Shown in pieces: positions 17,813-25,442 of a DNA stretch of 64,000 bases. Below the pieces are notes generated by a model. The model saw nothing but the letters and a program-made list of their open reading frames with translations, made no database searches and had not been told where the DNA came from. A program made the translations under genes and the position numbers. This DNA comes from Microbacterium sp. SLBN-154. Its GTDB lineage: Bacteria; Actinomycetota; Actinomycetes; Actinomycetales; Microbacteriaceae. Position 1 is the stretch's first letter. Each line of letters opens with the position of its first letter. The stretch covers positions 1,860,001-1,924,000 of the forward strand of contig NZ_VFNL01000001.1 in the NCBI RefSeq assembly GCF_006715565.1, written 5' to 3'.

Positions 17813-18997
17813 ATGACTGTGACCGACGGAATCAGCAACGACGAACCGACCGTGGACACCCCCGCCACGACCGCCGCGACCGATGACGCACCCACCGTCG
17901 CCGGCGGCCCGTCCGACACCGGGGTGCAGTACGGCGTGGGGCCCTTCTCGCTGCGCGAGGTGATCCTGGGCGGCGTCTGGCTCGTGGCCTTCGTCGTGTC
18001 GTTCTTCTCGTTCAGCACCGTGCAGTTCAGCTCGGTTTGGACCACCGGTCTGTGGTGGATCCTCACGATCGGCGCGCCCACGGCCGCGGTCTTCCTGCTG
18101 GCGCTGCGCCGCCTGTCGCCCGAGGGCATCCGACGCGTCGGCTCGCTCGGAATCGACCAGTTCGCCTCCGTGGCCTTCACCGTCTCGGCTGTCATCTGGC
18201 TTCACCTGATCTGGGAGACCGTCGCCATCGTGGTCGCCGGCGGGCCGTGGCTGCGCGGCTGGGTCATCTGGGTGGAGTTCTTCCTCATGCTCGCCGGTGT
18301 CGTCCTCACCGTGTTCGCGCCGCTGATCCCTGCCCTCGCCGAGGACTTCCGAGACCGTCGCGAGGTCGTCGCCCACCGCTTCGCCCGCCCCGCGCGGCCG
18401 GTCACGCCGCGTCCGCGCACCCCGCGTGCTCAGAAGCCCGTGCCGGCCCCCGCCGCCGCGCCGGCACAGGACAGCGCCCCCGACACCGCCGCCGACGACA
18501 CCGGACCGTACGACACCGGCGCGTACGGCGTGAACCCCTACGCACCCGCCTCCGCCGGCGCGCACGCCTCTGCGGGTGTCCCGGTCGGACCCGAGGCGAT
18601 GAGCGGATCGGACGCGGATGCCGACCGTGCGAGCCAGACAGGCGATCTCGAGGCGATGTTCGGGCCCTCGCGCACCGAGCGCCCCGACGCCGATGACGAC
18701 CAGCCGAAGACGGCGGTCGCCGACACCGTGGCCACCGACGTCACTCCCGACGACGATGCTCGGGATGCCGACCAGACGGCCACCACGGTGATCGAACCCG
18801 AGACGCGCTACCAGGCGTTCTGGGCCCTCGTGCCCGAGGAGCGCGACATCGTCGACGAGAAGGGCGCCACGCTGTTCCGCATCGGTCCGACGGCGTGGGC
18901 TCTCGTGATCGAGGACCGCCAGAGCCACTTCGTCGTCCGTCACGAAGACGGCCGCACCGGGTACCTGCACGACGTCTCCGGCGTCACCCGCGGCTGA
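17813..18997 (+). CDS. Conserved actinobacterial membrane protein of unknown function
   Basis: I do not recognise a named family for this 394-residue protein. Residues 1-45 are acidic and threonine/alanine-rich. About four transmembrane helices follow (EVILGGVWLVAFVVSFFSF; WWILTIGAPTAAVFLLALRRL; FASVAFTVSAVIWLHLIWETVAIVVAGG; WVIWVEFFLMLAGVVLTVFAPLIPAL). A long disordered Pro/Ala/Asp-rich stretch (about 185-325) comes next. A compact C-terminal segment ends the protein (FWALVPEERDIVDEKGATLFRIGPTAWALVIEDRQSHFVVRHEDGRTGYLHDVSGV). It lies between dnaE and hisD. A sensory or wall-associated role is possible but unproven. Confidence 0.8.
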   Translation: MTVTDGISNDEPTVDTPATTAATDDAPTVAGGPSDTGVQYGVGPFSLREVILGGVWLVAFVVSFFSFSTVQFSSVWTTGLWWILTIGAPTAAVFLLALRRLSPEGIRRVGSLGIDQFASVAFTVSAVIWLHLIWETVAIVVAGGPWLRGWVIWVEFFLMLAGVVLTVFAPLIPALAEDFRDRREVVAHRFARPARPVTPRPRTPRAQKPVPAPAAAPAQDSAPDTAADDTGPYDTGAYGVNPYAPASAGAHASAGVPVGPEAMSGSDADADRASQTGDLEAMFGPSRTERPDADDDQPKTAVADTVATDVTPDDDARDADQTATTVIEPETRYQAFWALVPEERDIVDEKGATLFRIGPTAWALVIEDRQSHFVVRHEDGRTGYLHDVSGVTRG

Positions 18998-19010
18998 GGA
19001 CCCCATCCCC

Positions 19011-20309
19011 ATGCGCACCATCGATCTGCGGGGGCAGGCTCTCACCCCCGCTGAGCTGCTCGCCGCCGTCCCGCGTGCGGCCGGTACTCGCGAGGCGGCG
19101 TTCACCGCCGCCTCCGACATCGTCGCCGACGTCGCGGCGCGTGGCGAGGCGTCGCTGCGTGAGCAGGCGGAGCGATTCGACGGGGTCACCGGACACGACA
19201 TCCGGGTGCCGGCAGCGCACCTCGATGAGGCGCTGACGGGCCTCGCCCCCGACATCCGCGCAGCGCTCGAGGAGGCGATCGACCGCGTGCGCCTCGGTTC
19301 GGCGGCCCAGGTCCCGGCGGAGATCGTCACCATGATCCGTCCCGGCGCGCGCATCGTGCAGCGGTGGCAGCCCGTACGTCGCGTGGGCCTGTACGTTCCC
19401 GGGGGCAAGGCCGTCTACCCGTCGAGCGTCGTGATGAACGTCGTCCCCGCGCAGATCGCCGGGGTCGTCGAGGTCGCGCTCGCCTCGCCTCCGCAGCGTG
19501 AGTACGGCGGGCGGGTGCACCCCGTCATCCTCGCCGCCGCGCGACTTCTGGGCGTCGCCGAGGTCTACGCGATGGGCGGTGCCGGGGCGATCGGCGCCTT
19601 CGCCCATGGTGCCACCGCCATCGGGCTGGAGCCTGTCGATGTGGTGACCGGACCCGGCAACAACTTCGTCGCAGCGGCCAAGCGCGCCGTCGCGGGTCTG
19701 GTCGGTACCGACTCCGAGGCCGGGGCCACCGAGATCCTCATCGTCGCGGACGAATCCGCTGACGCCGACATCGTCGCGGCTGACCTCATCAGTCAGGCGG
19801 AGCACGACGAACAGGCATCCGCCGTCCTCGTCACCACGTCGCCCGCTCTCGCCGACGCGGTTGCGGCGGCGGTCGCATCGAAGGCAGCCGCCACCCGTCA
19901 TGCGACGCGCGTGCAGACCGCCCTCGCCGGCGCGCAATCCGCCATCGTGCTGGTGGACGATCGGGCTGCTGCCACGGCGTTCAGCAACGCCTACGCCCCC
20001 GAGCACCTCGAACTCCACCTCGCCGACCCCCGCCCGGAGGACTTCGTCCACGCCGGCGCGATCTTCGTCGGTCGCCACACACCGGTGAGTCTCGGCGACT
20101 ACCTCGCGGGGAGCAATCACGTCCTTCCGACGGGGGGACAGGCCCGCTACGCTGCCGGGCTGTCGGCGTCGACATTCCTCCGGCCGCAGCAGGTGGTGAC
20201 GTACGACGAGCAGGCACTGGCCGAGGTGCGCGACGCGATCGTGACGCTCGCCGATGCCGAGGACCTGCCCGCGCACGGCGAGGCCGTGACCGCACGCTTC
20301 TCGGCGTAA
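19011..20309 (+). CDS. hisD: Histidinol dehydrogenase HisD
   Basis: HisD oxidises L-histidinol to L-histidine in two NAD-dependent steps, ending histidine synthesis. The 432-residue protein has GLYVPGGKAVYPSSVVMNVVPAQIAGV and VTGPGNNFVAAAKRAVAGLVGTDSEAGATEILIVADESA. QAEHDEQASAVLVTTS (zinc-site residues) and NAYAPEHLELHLADP follow, with SLGDYLAGSNHVLPTGGQARYAAGLSASTFLR near the end. No other his genes are in the window. Its TAA stop starts the -10-like TAACCT before nrdR. Confidence 0.97.
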   Translation: MRTIDLRGQALTPAELLAAVPRAAGTREAAFTAASDIVADVAARGEASLREQAERFDGVTGHDIRVPAAHLDEALTGLAPDIRAALEEAIDRVRLGSAAQVPAEIVTMIRPGARIVQRWQPVRRVGLYVPGGKAVYPSSVVMNVVPAQIAGVVEVALASPPQREYGGRVHPVILAAARLLGVAEVYAMGGAGAIGAFAHGATAIGLEPVDVVTGPGNNFVAAAKRAVAGLVGTDSEAGATEILIVADESADADIVAADLISQAEHDEQASAVLVTTSPALADAVAAAVASKAAATRHATRVQTALAGAQSAIVLVDDRAAATAFSNAYAPEHLELHLADPRPEDFVHAGAIFVGRHTPVSLGDYLAGSNHVLPTGGQARYAAGLSASTFLRPQQVVTYDEQALAEVRDAIVTLADAEDLPAHGEAVTARFSA

Positions 20310-20312
20310 CCT
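20307..20312 (+). promoter_or_regulatory. Putative -10 element for nrdR
   Basis: TAACCT begins at the hisD TAA stop and lies 9 nt before the nrdR ATG, giving at most a very short leader. Confidence 0.35.
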
Positions 20313-20321
20313 GTTCTCGCC

Positions 20322-20807
20322 ATGCATTGTCCCTTCTGTCGTCATTCCGACTCCCGCGTCATCGACTCGCGTACCAGCGACGACGGACTGAGCATCAAGC
20401 GCCGCCGGCAGTGCCCGGAGTGCGGCGGCCGGTTCTCCACGATCGAGACGGCGAGTCTGAATGTGATCAAGCGGTCCGGGGTGATCGAACCGTTCAGCCG
20501 CGAGAAGGTCATGTCGGGTGTCCGCAAGGCCTGCCAGGGACGCCCTGTCACCGAGGGCGATCTCGCGGTCCTCGCCCAGACCGTCGAAGAGGCGGTACGT
20601 CAGACCGGCGCCTCGCAGATCGACACCAACGAGATCGGCCTGGCGATCCTCGGCCCGCTCCGCGAGCTCGACGAGGTCGCCTTCCTGCGTTTCGCCAGCG
20701 TCTACCAGGCCTTCGATTCCCTGGAGGACTTCGAATCGGCCATCGCCGGCCTCCGTGCCGACCACGCCGATCGCGTGCGGACGGGTGAGAGCGAGCCGAC
20801 TCGCTAG
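20322..20807 (+). CDS. nrdR: Transcriptional repressor NrdR
   Basis: NrdR represses ribonucleotide reductase genes according to the dATP/ATP state. The 161-residue protein has an N-terminal zinc ribbon with two CXXC pairs ([17 protein letters not shown] and [12 protein letters not shown], residues 3-43). An ATP-cone domain follows ([29 protein letters not shown] through [28 protein letters not shown]). The next gene, pyrD, begins ten bases after the TAG stop. Confidence 0.97.
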   Translation: MHCPFCRHSDSRVIDSRTSDDGLSIKRRRQCPECGGRFSTIETASLNVIKRSGVIEPFSREKVMSGVRKACQGRPVTEGDLAVLAQTVEEAVRQTGASQIDTNEIGLAILGPLRELDEVAFLRFASVYQAFDSLEDFESAIAGLRADHADRVRTGESEPTR

Positions 20808-20810
20808 CCT
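20805..20810 (+). promoter_or_regulatory. Putative -10 element (leaderless) for pyrD
   Basis: TAGCCT begins at the nrdR TAG stop and lies 7 nt before the pyrD ATG. If it is used, the GGAGGGG between them is not transcribed and cannot act as a ribosome-binding site. Confidence 0.4.
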
Positions 20811-20830
20811 GGAGGGGATGTATCCCCTCC
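20811..20830 (+). promoter_or_regulatory. Perfect inverted repeat across the pyrD start codon
   Basis: The arms are GGAGGGGAT (20811-20819) and ATCCCCTCC (20822-20830), with only GT between them. The left arm contains a strong ribosome-binding sequence and the first two bases of the ATG. In a leadered transcript the stem would hide both. As DNA it could be an operator overlapping the +1 site. Confidence 0.6.
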
Positions 20831-21858
20831 TGTTCCGCACGGTCCTCGCGCGCATGGACCCCGAGACCGCGCACCACGCCGCGGTCGTCGTCATCCGGGC
20901 GCTCGGCGTGCGGCCGCTGTCCGCACTCGCAGCCCGATTCACCCGGCCGGCTCCGACACTGGAGACCTCGGCGCTCGGCCTGACGTTCCCGACGCCGTTC
21001 GGCGTCGCAGCCGGGTTCGACAAGGACGTCCGCGCGGCGCGTGGACTGGCCGCACTCGGATTCGGTCACATCGAGGTGGGCACGATCACCGCCCACCCGC
21101 AGCCCGGGAACCCCCGCCCACGCCTGTTCCGCCTGATCCCCGACCGTGCGGTGATCAACCGGATGGGCTTCAACAACGCCGGTGCCGAGGCCGCTGCCGC
21201 GCGATTGGTCGCCCTCCGCCGACGTCGACGCCGGCCCGTCATCGGGGTGAACATCGGCAAGAGCCGCGTCGTCGAGGTGGCCGATGCGACCGCCGACTAT
21301 GTGCGCAGCACGACGCTGCTCGCCCCCCTCGCCGACTACCTCGTGGTCAACGTGTCCTCACCCAACACTCCGGGCCTGCGCGACCTTCAGTCCGTCGCGA
21401 GCCTCGGGCCCCTGTTGACGGCCGTCAAGGATGCCGCCGGCGACACGCCCCTGCTGGTGAAGATCGCCCCGGACCTCGCAGACGAAGACATCGTCGAGGT
21501 CGCCCGGCTCGCCGTCGACGGCGGTCTCGCGGGCATCATCGCCACGAACACCACCATCGGACGCGAGGGGCTGGTCACGGATCCGCAGACCGTCGCCGCG
21601 GCCGGCGCAGGCGGCCTCTCCGGAGCGCCGCTGCGCGATCGCTCGCTCGAGGTGCTGCGACTGCTGCGCGGAAGCGTTCCCGCATCCTTCGCGGTGATCT
21701 CCGTCGGCGGGGTGGAGACGGGGGAGGACGTGCGCGAGCGGCTGGAGGCCGGCGCCACCCTCGTCCAGGGCTACACCGGATTCCTCTATCGCGGTCCGCT
21801 CTGGGCGCGTCAGATCAATCGAGCGCTCGCCCGCTCGGTCCCGCACCCGTCGGTCTGA
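20818..21858 (+). CDS. pyrD: Quinone-dependent dihydroorotate dehydrogenase (class 2)
   Basis: This enzyme oxidises dihydroorotate to orotate with FMN and passes electrons to the membrane quinone pool, the fourth step of UMP synthesis. The 346-residue protein has the class-2 N-terminal membrane-associating helices (MYPLLFRTVLARMDPETAHHAAVVVIRAL). The FMN barrel carries TPFGVAAGFDKDVRAARGLAALGFGHIEVGTITAHPQPGNPRPRLFRL and INRMGFNNAGAEAAAARL. GVNIGKSR, VVNVSSPNTPGLRDLQ (catalytic Ser region), PLLVKIAPDL, ATNTTIGR and GGVETGEDVRERLEAGATLVQGYTGFLYRGP follow. Its expression may be controlled at the palindrome over the start codon. Confidence 0.97.
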   Translation: MYPLLFRTVLARMDPETAHHAAVVVIRALGVRPLSALAARFTRPAPTLETSALGLTFPTPFGVAAGFDKDVRAARGLAALGFGHIEVGTITAHPQPGNPRPRLFRLIPDRAVINRMGFNNAGAEAAAARLVALRRRRRRPVIGVNIGKSRVVEVADATADYVRSTTLLAPLADYLVVNVSSPNTPGLRDLQSVASLGPLLTAVKDAAGDTPLLVKIAPDLADEDIVEVARLAVDGGLAGIIATNTTIGREGLVTDPQTVAAAGAGGLSGAPLRDRSLEVLRLLRGSVPASFAVISVGGVETGEDVRERLEAGATLVQGYTGFLYRGPLWARQINRALARSVPHPSV

Positions 21859-21859
21859 G

Positions 21860-22459
21860 TCAGGCGATCCGCCCGCCACGGAAGCCGCGACGCTTCACCT
21901 GGGGCTTGGGAAGGCGTAGGAACCGCATCTGGATGCTGCGCATCGCGGCGTACCATCCCAGGCCCTTCTCCATCTTGTCGGCCCCGAACTTCTCCCGGGC
22001 GCCGCGCTTGACGCGGATCGAGGTGATGATCATGTCGCCGATGACGAACAGGATGAAGATCCACAGCACCACGAACGACCAGTACTGCACGGCGAGCACG
22101 GGGACGAAGGTCGCCACGATCACCAGGACCATGGCGGGCATCACCGCTTCGCCCAGGTGGAAGCCCGAATCGACGAAGTCGCGGACCCAGCGGCGCTGCG
22201 GGCCCTTGTCGCGCACCGGGAGATAGCGCTCGTCTCCGGCCGCCATGCCGGCGCGCGCCTTCTCGCGCTGCGCGGCCAGGTCGGCGCGCGCGCGTGCCTT
22301 GGCCTCCTTGGTGTCGGGAACCAGGGGGCGCTTGCGAGCGGCCTCGCGCTCGGCGCGGGTCGGCGTCGCGCGACCCTTCCCCGTCGCGGACGCGGCGCCC
22401 TCGGGCGCGTCCTTCGGTGTGGAAGCTGCGGGGGTGGGTGCGCCGGGAGTCTTGGCCAC
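21860..22459 (-). CDS. DUF3043 domain-containing membrane protein
   Basis: This 199-residue protein belongs to an actinobacterial family of unknown function that I recognise as DUF3043. The first 75 residues are basic and disordered (KGRATPTRAEREAARKRPLVPDTKEAKARARADLAAQREKARAGMAAGDERYLPVRDKGPQRRWVRDFVDS). Two transmembrane helices follow (AVMPAMVLVIVATFVPVLAVQYWSFVVLWIFILFVIGDMII), then a basic tail (KRGAREKFGADKMEKGLGWYAAMRSIQMRFLRLPKPQVKRRGF). The GTG at 22459 is preceded by AAGGATCT. It is divergent from the dipeptidase and convergent with pyrD. Confidence 0.88.
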   Translation of the reverse strand: MAKTPGAPTPAASTPKDAPEGAASATGKGRATPTRAEREAARKRPLVPDTKEAKARARADLAAQREKARAGMAAGDERYLPVRDKGPQRRWVRDFVDSGFHLGEAVMPAMVLVIVATFVPVLAVQYWSFVVLWIFILFVIGDMIITSIRVKRGAREKFGADKMEKGLGWYAAMRSIQMRFLRLPKPQVKRRGFRGGRIA

Positions 22460-22494
22460 GGGAGATCCTTGGAAGCGGAGAACGGGTGTCCGCT

Positions 22495-22503
22495 TAAGAT
22501 TAC
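22495..22503. promoter_or_regulatory. Overlapping divergent -10 elements
   Basis: On the plus strand TAAGAT (22495-22500) lies 7 nt before the dipeptidase ATG. On the minus strand TAATCT (22498-22503 reversed) can serve the DUF3043 gene, about 38 nt before its GTG. The two hexamers share three base pairs, so both promoters could hardly be occupied at once. Confidence 0.4.
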
Positions 22504-22507
22504 CCGC

Positions 22508-23902
22508 ATGACCTCCACCCCCACCCGGCGTGATGTCGTCCGCGACGCCGCGCTCTCCGGCATCCCCACCGCCCTGGCCGATCTCGGCGCGCTCGTGCGC
22601 ATCCCCTCGGTGGCGTTCCCCGGTTTCGATCACGCCGAGGTGCGCCGATCGGCCGAGGCGGTGGCGACCCTCGCGCGCGAGACCGGGGTCTTCGACGACG
22701 TGCGGATCGTGGACGCCGCCGTCCCCGACACCGGAGAGCGGGGGATGCCGGCGGTCCTGGCCACGCGCCCCGCGGCGCCCGGGCGGCCGACCATCCTGCT
22801 CTACGCCCACCATGACGTCCAGCCTGTCGGTGATGAGTCGCTGTGGGATTCACCGCCCTTCGAGCCCACCGTGCGAGACGGGCGGCTCTACGGGCGGGGC
22901 GCCGCCGACGACAAGGCGGGCGTGATGGCCCACATCGCCGCGGTTCGGGCGCTCCGCGATGCTGCGGGCGAAGACCTCGGTCTCGGCATCGCCCTGTTCA
23001 TCGAAGGGGAGGAGGAGGCGGGCTCGCGTTCGTTCGCGCAGTTCCTCTCCGACAACGCCGAGACGCTGCGCGCCGATGTGATCGTCGTCGCGGACTCGGG
23101 CAACTGGGACGCGCGGACGCCGGCCCTGACCGTGTCGTTGCGCGGCAATGTGCGCTTCACGCTGACCGTGCGAACCCTCGATCACGCCTCGCACTCGGGG
23201 ATGTTCGGCGGTGCCGTGCCCGACGCCATGCTCGCCACCATCCGACTGCTGTCCACGCTCTGGGGCGCCGACGGGTCGGTCGCGGTCGAGGGGCTCGCTC
23301 GCCGGGACGCGGCCACGCCCGAGTACACGGAGGAGACCCTGCGCGACGAGGCCGGCCTGCTCGACGGCGTGAGCCCGATCGGGTCGGGGTCGATCCTGAG
23401 CCGCATCTGGAACCAGCCGTCGGTGACGGTCACCGGCATCGACGCGCCGAGCGTGAAGAACGCCTCCAACACGCTGAGCCCGGAGGTCTCGGTCGTCGTC
23501 AGCGCGCGCATCGCGCCGGGCCAGTCGGCGTCGGAGGCGTACGAGGCCCTCCGTGCCCATCTCCAGCAGCACGCGCCGTTCGGTGCCCGACTCGCCTTCG
23601 GCGATGTCGACCTCGGCGACGGCTTCCTCGTCGACACCAGCGGCTGGGCCGTGGAGTCGGTCCGGACCGCCTTCGCCGAAGGCTACGGCGTCGACCCGGT
23701 GGACCTGGGTGTCGGCGGATCTATCCCGTTCATCGCCGACCTCGTCCGGGAGTTCCCCACCGCCCAGATCCTCGTCACCGGTGTCGAAGACCCCCACGCC
23801 CGCGCCCACGCGCCGAATGAGTCGCTCCACCTCGACACGTTCCGGAACGCCGTCGTCTCGGAGGCGCTGCTTCTGGAGGAGCTTGATCGCAGAGTCTCTT
23901 GA
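22508..23902 (+). CDS. M20/M25/M40 family dipeptidase
   Basis: This 464-residue zinc peptidase probably cleaves dipeptides in the cytoplasm. Metal ligands lie in LLYAHHDVQPVGDESLW, GRGAADDKAGVMAHIAAV and FIEGEEEAGSRSF (catalytic Glu pair). A lid or dimerisation domain starts around NVRFTLTVRTLDHASHSGMFGGAVPDAM. The C-terminal part has SVKNASNTLSPEVSVVVSARIAPG and the final metal ligand in GVEDPHARAHAPNESLHLDTFRNAVVSEALLLEEL. The ATG at 22508 is supported by the -10 element just upstream. Substrate range cannot be judged. Confidence 0.93.
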   Translation: MTSTPTRRDVVRDAALSGIPTALADLGALVRIPSVAFPGFDHAEVRRSAEAVATLARETGVFDDVRIVDAAVPDTGERGMPAVLATRPAAPGRPTILLYAHHDVQPVGDESLWDSPPFEPTVRDGRLYGRGAADDKAGVMAHIAAVRALRDAAGEDLGLGIALFIEGEEEAGSRSFAQFLSDNAETLRADVIVVADSGNWDARTPALTVSLRGNVRFTLTVRTLDHASHSGMFGGAVPDAMLATIRLLSTLWGADGSVAVEGLARRDAATPEYTEETLRDEAGLLDGVSPIGSGSILSRIWNQPSVTVTGIDAPSVKNASNTLSPEVSVVVSARIAPGQSASEAYEALRAHLQQHAPFGARLAFGDVDLGDGFLVDTSGWAVESVRTAFAEGYGVDPVDLGVGGSIPFIADLVREFPTAQILVTGVEDPHARAHAPNESLHLDTFRNAVVSEALLLEELDRRVS

Positions 23903-23940
23903 TGGGCGTGCTATCCCGTCCTGAAGGAGGGGTCGGGGCG

Positions 23941-23947
23941 TAGAATC
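23941..23947 (+). promoter_or_regulatory. Putative -10 element for the Fe-S carrier gene
   Basis: TAGAAT lies here, about 45 nt before the ATG at 23993. The leader ends in a strong GGAGGATCTGAA ribosome-binding site. Confidence 0.35.
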
Positions 23948-23992
23948 GGTTCACCGAGCCCTGTCTCGCGCACTGCACCCGGAGGATCTGAA

Positions 23993-24355
23993 ATGACCGA
24001 CACCGCTCTGTCCACCGACACCGCGCGCGCACACGGCGTGCTTCTCACCGATGCCGCCGCGCTGAAGGTGAAGAACCTGCTCGACCAGGAAGGTCGCGAC
24101 GACCTGCGACTCCGCGTCGCCGTCCAGCCGGGCGGATGCAGCGGGTTGATCTACCAGCTCTACTTCGACGAGCGCCTCCTCGAGGGCGACAAGACCGTCG
24201 ACTTCGACGGCGTCGAGGTCATCGTCGACGACATGAGCGTCCCCTACCTCGACGGTGCGACGATCGACTTCAAGGACACCATCTCCGAGCAGGGCTTCAC
24301 GATCGACAACCCGAACGCGGCCGGCAGCTGCGCCTGCGGCGACAGCTTCCACTGA
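23993..24355 (+). CDS. erpA: A-type iron-sulfur cluster insertion/carrier protein (ErpA/HesB family)
   Basis: This 120-residue protein carries or inserts Fe-S clusters into client apoproteins. The three conserved cysteines are in QPGGCSGLIYQLYFDE and in the C-terminal CACGDSFH (C-X-C). The core VLLTDAAALKVKNLLDQEGRDDLRLRVAV and the FDGVEVIVDDMSVPYLDGATIDFKDTISEQGFTIDNPNA segment are typical. It stands alone upstream of the cytochrome oxidase operon, with a terminator-like hairpin between. Iron-sulfur clients close by include the Rieske protein QcrA. Confidence 0.92.
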   Translation: MTDTALSTDTARAHGVLLTDAAALKVKNLLDQEGRDDLRLRVAVQPGGCSGLIYQLYFDERLLEGDKTVDFDGVEVIVDDMSVPYLDGATIDFKDTISEQGFTIDNPNAAGSCACGDSFH

Positions 24356-24387
24356 CCCGCTCGTGACCGCTCATCTCACCTCGGCGA

Positions 24388-24411
24388 CCCATCGTCGAGG
24401 GCGACGATGGG
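24388..24411 (+). terminator. Terminator-like hairpin after the Fe-S carrier gene
   Basis: The arms are CCCATCGTCG (24388-24397) and CGACGATGGG (24402-24411) with an AGGG loop, 33 bp after the stop. There is no T tract, as is usual for high-GC actinobacteria. Confidence 0.6.
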
Positions 24412-24479
24412 CGTGTCCCCGCGGTCGAACAACCTGGGCGTCAGGCCAGAACGCGCCCAGAGGTTGCCCTAGACTAGCC

Positions 24480-24485
24480 ACGGAA
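24480..24485 (+). promoter_or_regulatory. Putative -10 element for the ctaC operon
   Basis: TAGACT lies 25 nt before the GTG start of ctaC. The leader carries GGAAAGG. Confidence 0.35.
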
Positions 24486-24510
24486 ACACACTGAACGGAA
24501 AGGTGCGCAC

Positions 24511-25440
24511 GTGCCCTCGAAACGCCGTCTCCGCTGGGCGTTCGTCCCGGTCGGGATCGCCGCGGCCCTCGTGCTCGCGGGATGCACTCCGACCGAGTTG
24601 AACGGGTACCTGCCCGGCTTCGTCGAGGAGGGTACGCCGGCGACCAACCGGACCGAACTCGTCTCGGGTCTCTGGGTCAACTCCTGGATCGTCCTCCTCG
24701 CCGTCGGCGTGGTGACCTGGGGCCTCATGGGCTGGGCGGCGATCGCCTACCGGCGGCGCAAGGGTCAGACCGGCCTTCCCGTCCAGCTGCGGTACAACAT
24801 GCCGATCGAGATCTTCTACACGATCGTGCCGTTGATCCTCGTCGTCGGCTTCTTCGCCTTCACCGCCCGCGATCAGGCGATCATCGAGACGCAGTACGAA
24901 GACCCCGATGTCTCGATCACCGCGATCGGCAAGCAGTGGGCGTGGGATTTCCAGTACAACGGCGAGGACGAGGACAACTCCGACGCCGTGTGGAGCATGG
25001 GCGTGCAGGCCGAGCCCGACGCGCGCGGCGACTACGACCAGGCGGCGCTGCCGACCCTGTACCTTCCCGTGAACCAGACGGTGAAGATCGATCTCGAAGC
25101 CCGCGACGTCATCCACAGCTTCTGGATCATCGACTTCCTCTACAAGAAGGACATGTACATCGGCAAGGACAACGAATGGTCCTTCACGCCGACCCGAGAG
25201 GGCACGTACGCCGGCAAGTGCGCCGAGCTCTGCGGCGAGTACCACTCCGCGATGCTCTTCAACGTCGAGGTCGTCAGCGAGGCGGAGTACGAGCAGTACC
25301 TCGACTCTCTCCGCGATCGCGGCCAGACCGGTGACATCACCGATGCGTACGACCGGTTGCAGAACCTTCCCGGCACCGGGGCGGGCTCCGAGACGGAGAC
25401 CAGCTCGAGCGGGGAAACGAGCACAGAGGATCAGGGCTGA
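24511..25440 (+). CDS. ctaC: Cytochrome c oxidase subunit II (CtaC)
   Basis: Subunit II of the aa3 oxidase accepts electrons at its CuA centre. It is made as a lipoprotein precursor: a basic start and hydrophobic stretch end in the lipobox LAGC, with Cys25 as the lipidated residue. Two transmembrane helices follow ([27 protein letters not shown] and [21 protein letters not shown]). The cupredoxin domain contains [27 protein letters not shown] and the CuA ligands in [14 protein letters not shown]. The 309-residue length is normal. A serine/glutamate-rich tail ends the protein. ctaD begins two bases after its stop. Confidence 0.97.
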   Translation: MPSKRRLRWAFVPVGIAAALVLAGCTPTELNGYLPGFVEEGTPATNRTELVSGLWVNSWIVLLAVGVVTWGLMGWAAIAYRRRKGQTGLPVQLRYNMPIEIFYTIVPLILVVGFFAFTARDQAIIETQYEDPDVSITAIGKQWAWDFQYNGEDEDNSDAVWSMGVQAEPDARGDYDQAALPTLYLPVNQTVKIDLEARDVIHSFWIIDFLYKKDMYIGKDNEWSFTPTREGTYAGKCAELCGEYHSAMLFNVEVVSEAEYEQYLDSLRDRGQTGDITDAYDRLQNLPGTGAGSETETSSSGETSTEDQG

Positions 25441-25442
25441 TC

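Noticed and set aside
17330..19408. A long minus-strand frame opposite the 3' part of dnaE, the membrane protein gene and hisD
   Set aside because: It is a GC-bias shadow of known genes, low in complexity and without domains. Similar shadows throughout the window were left out for the same reason.
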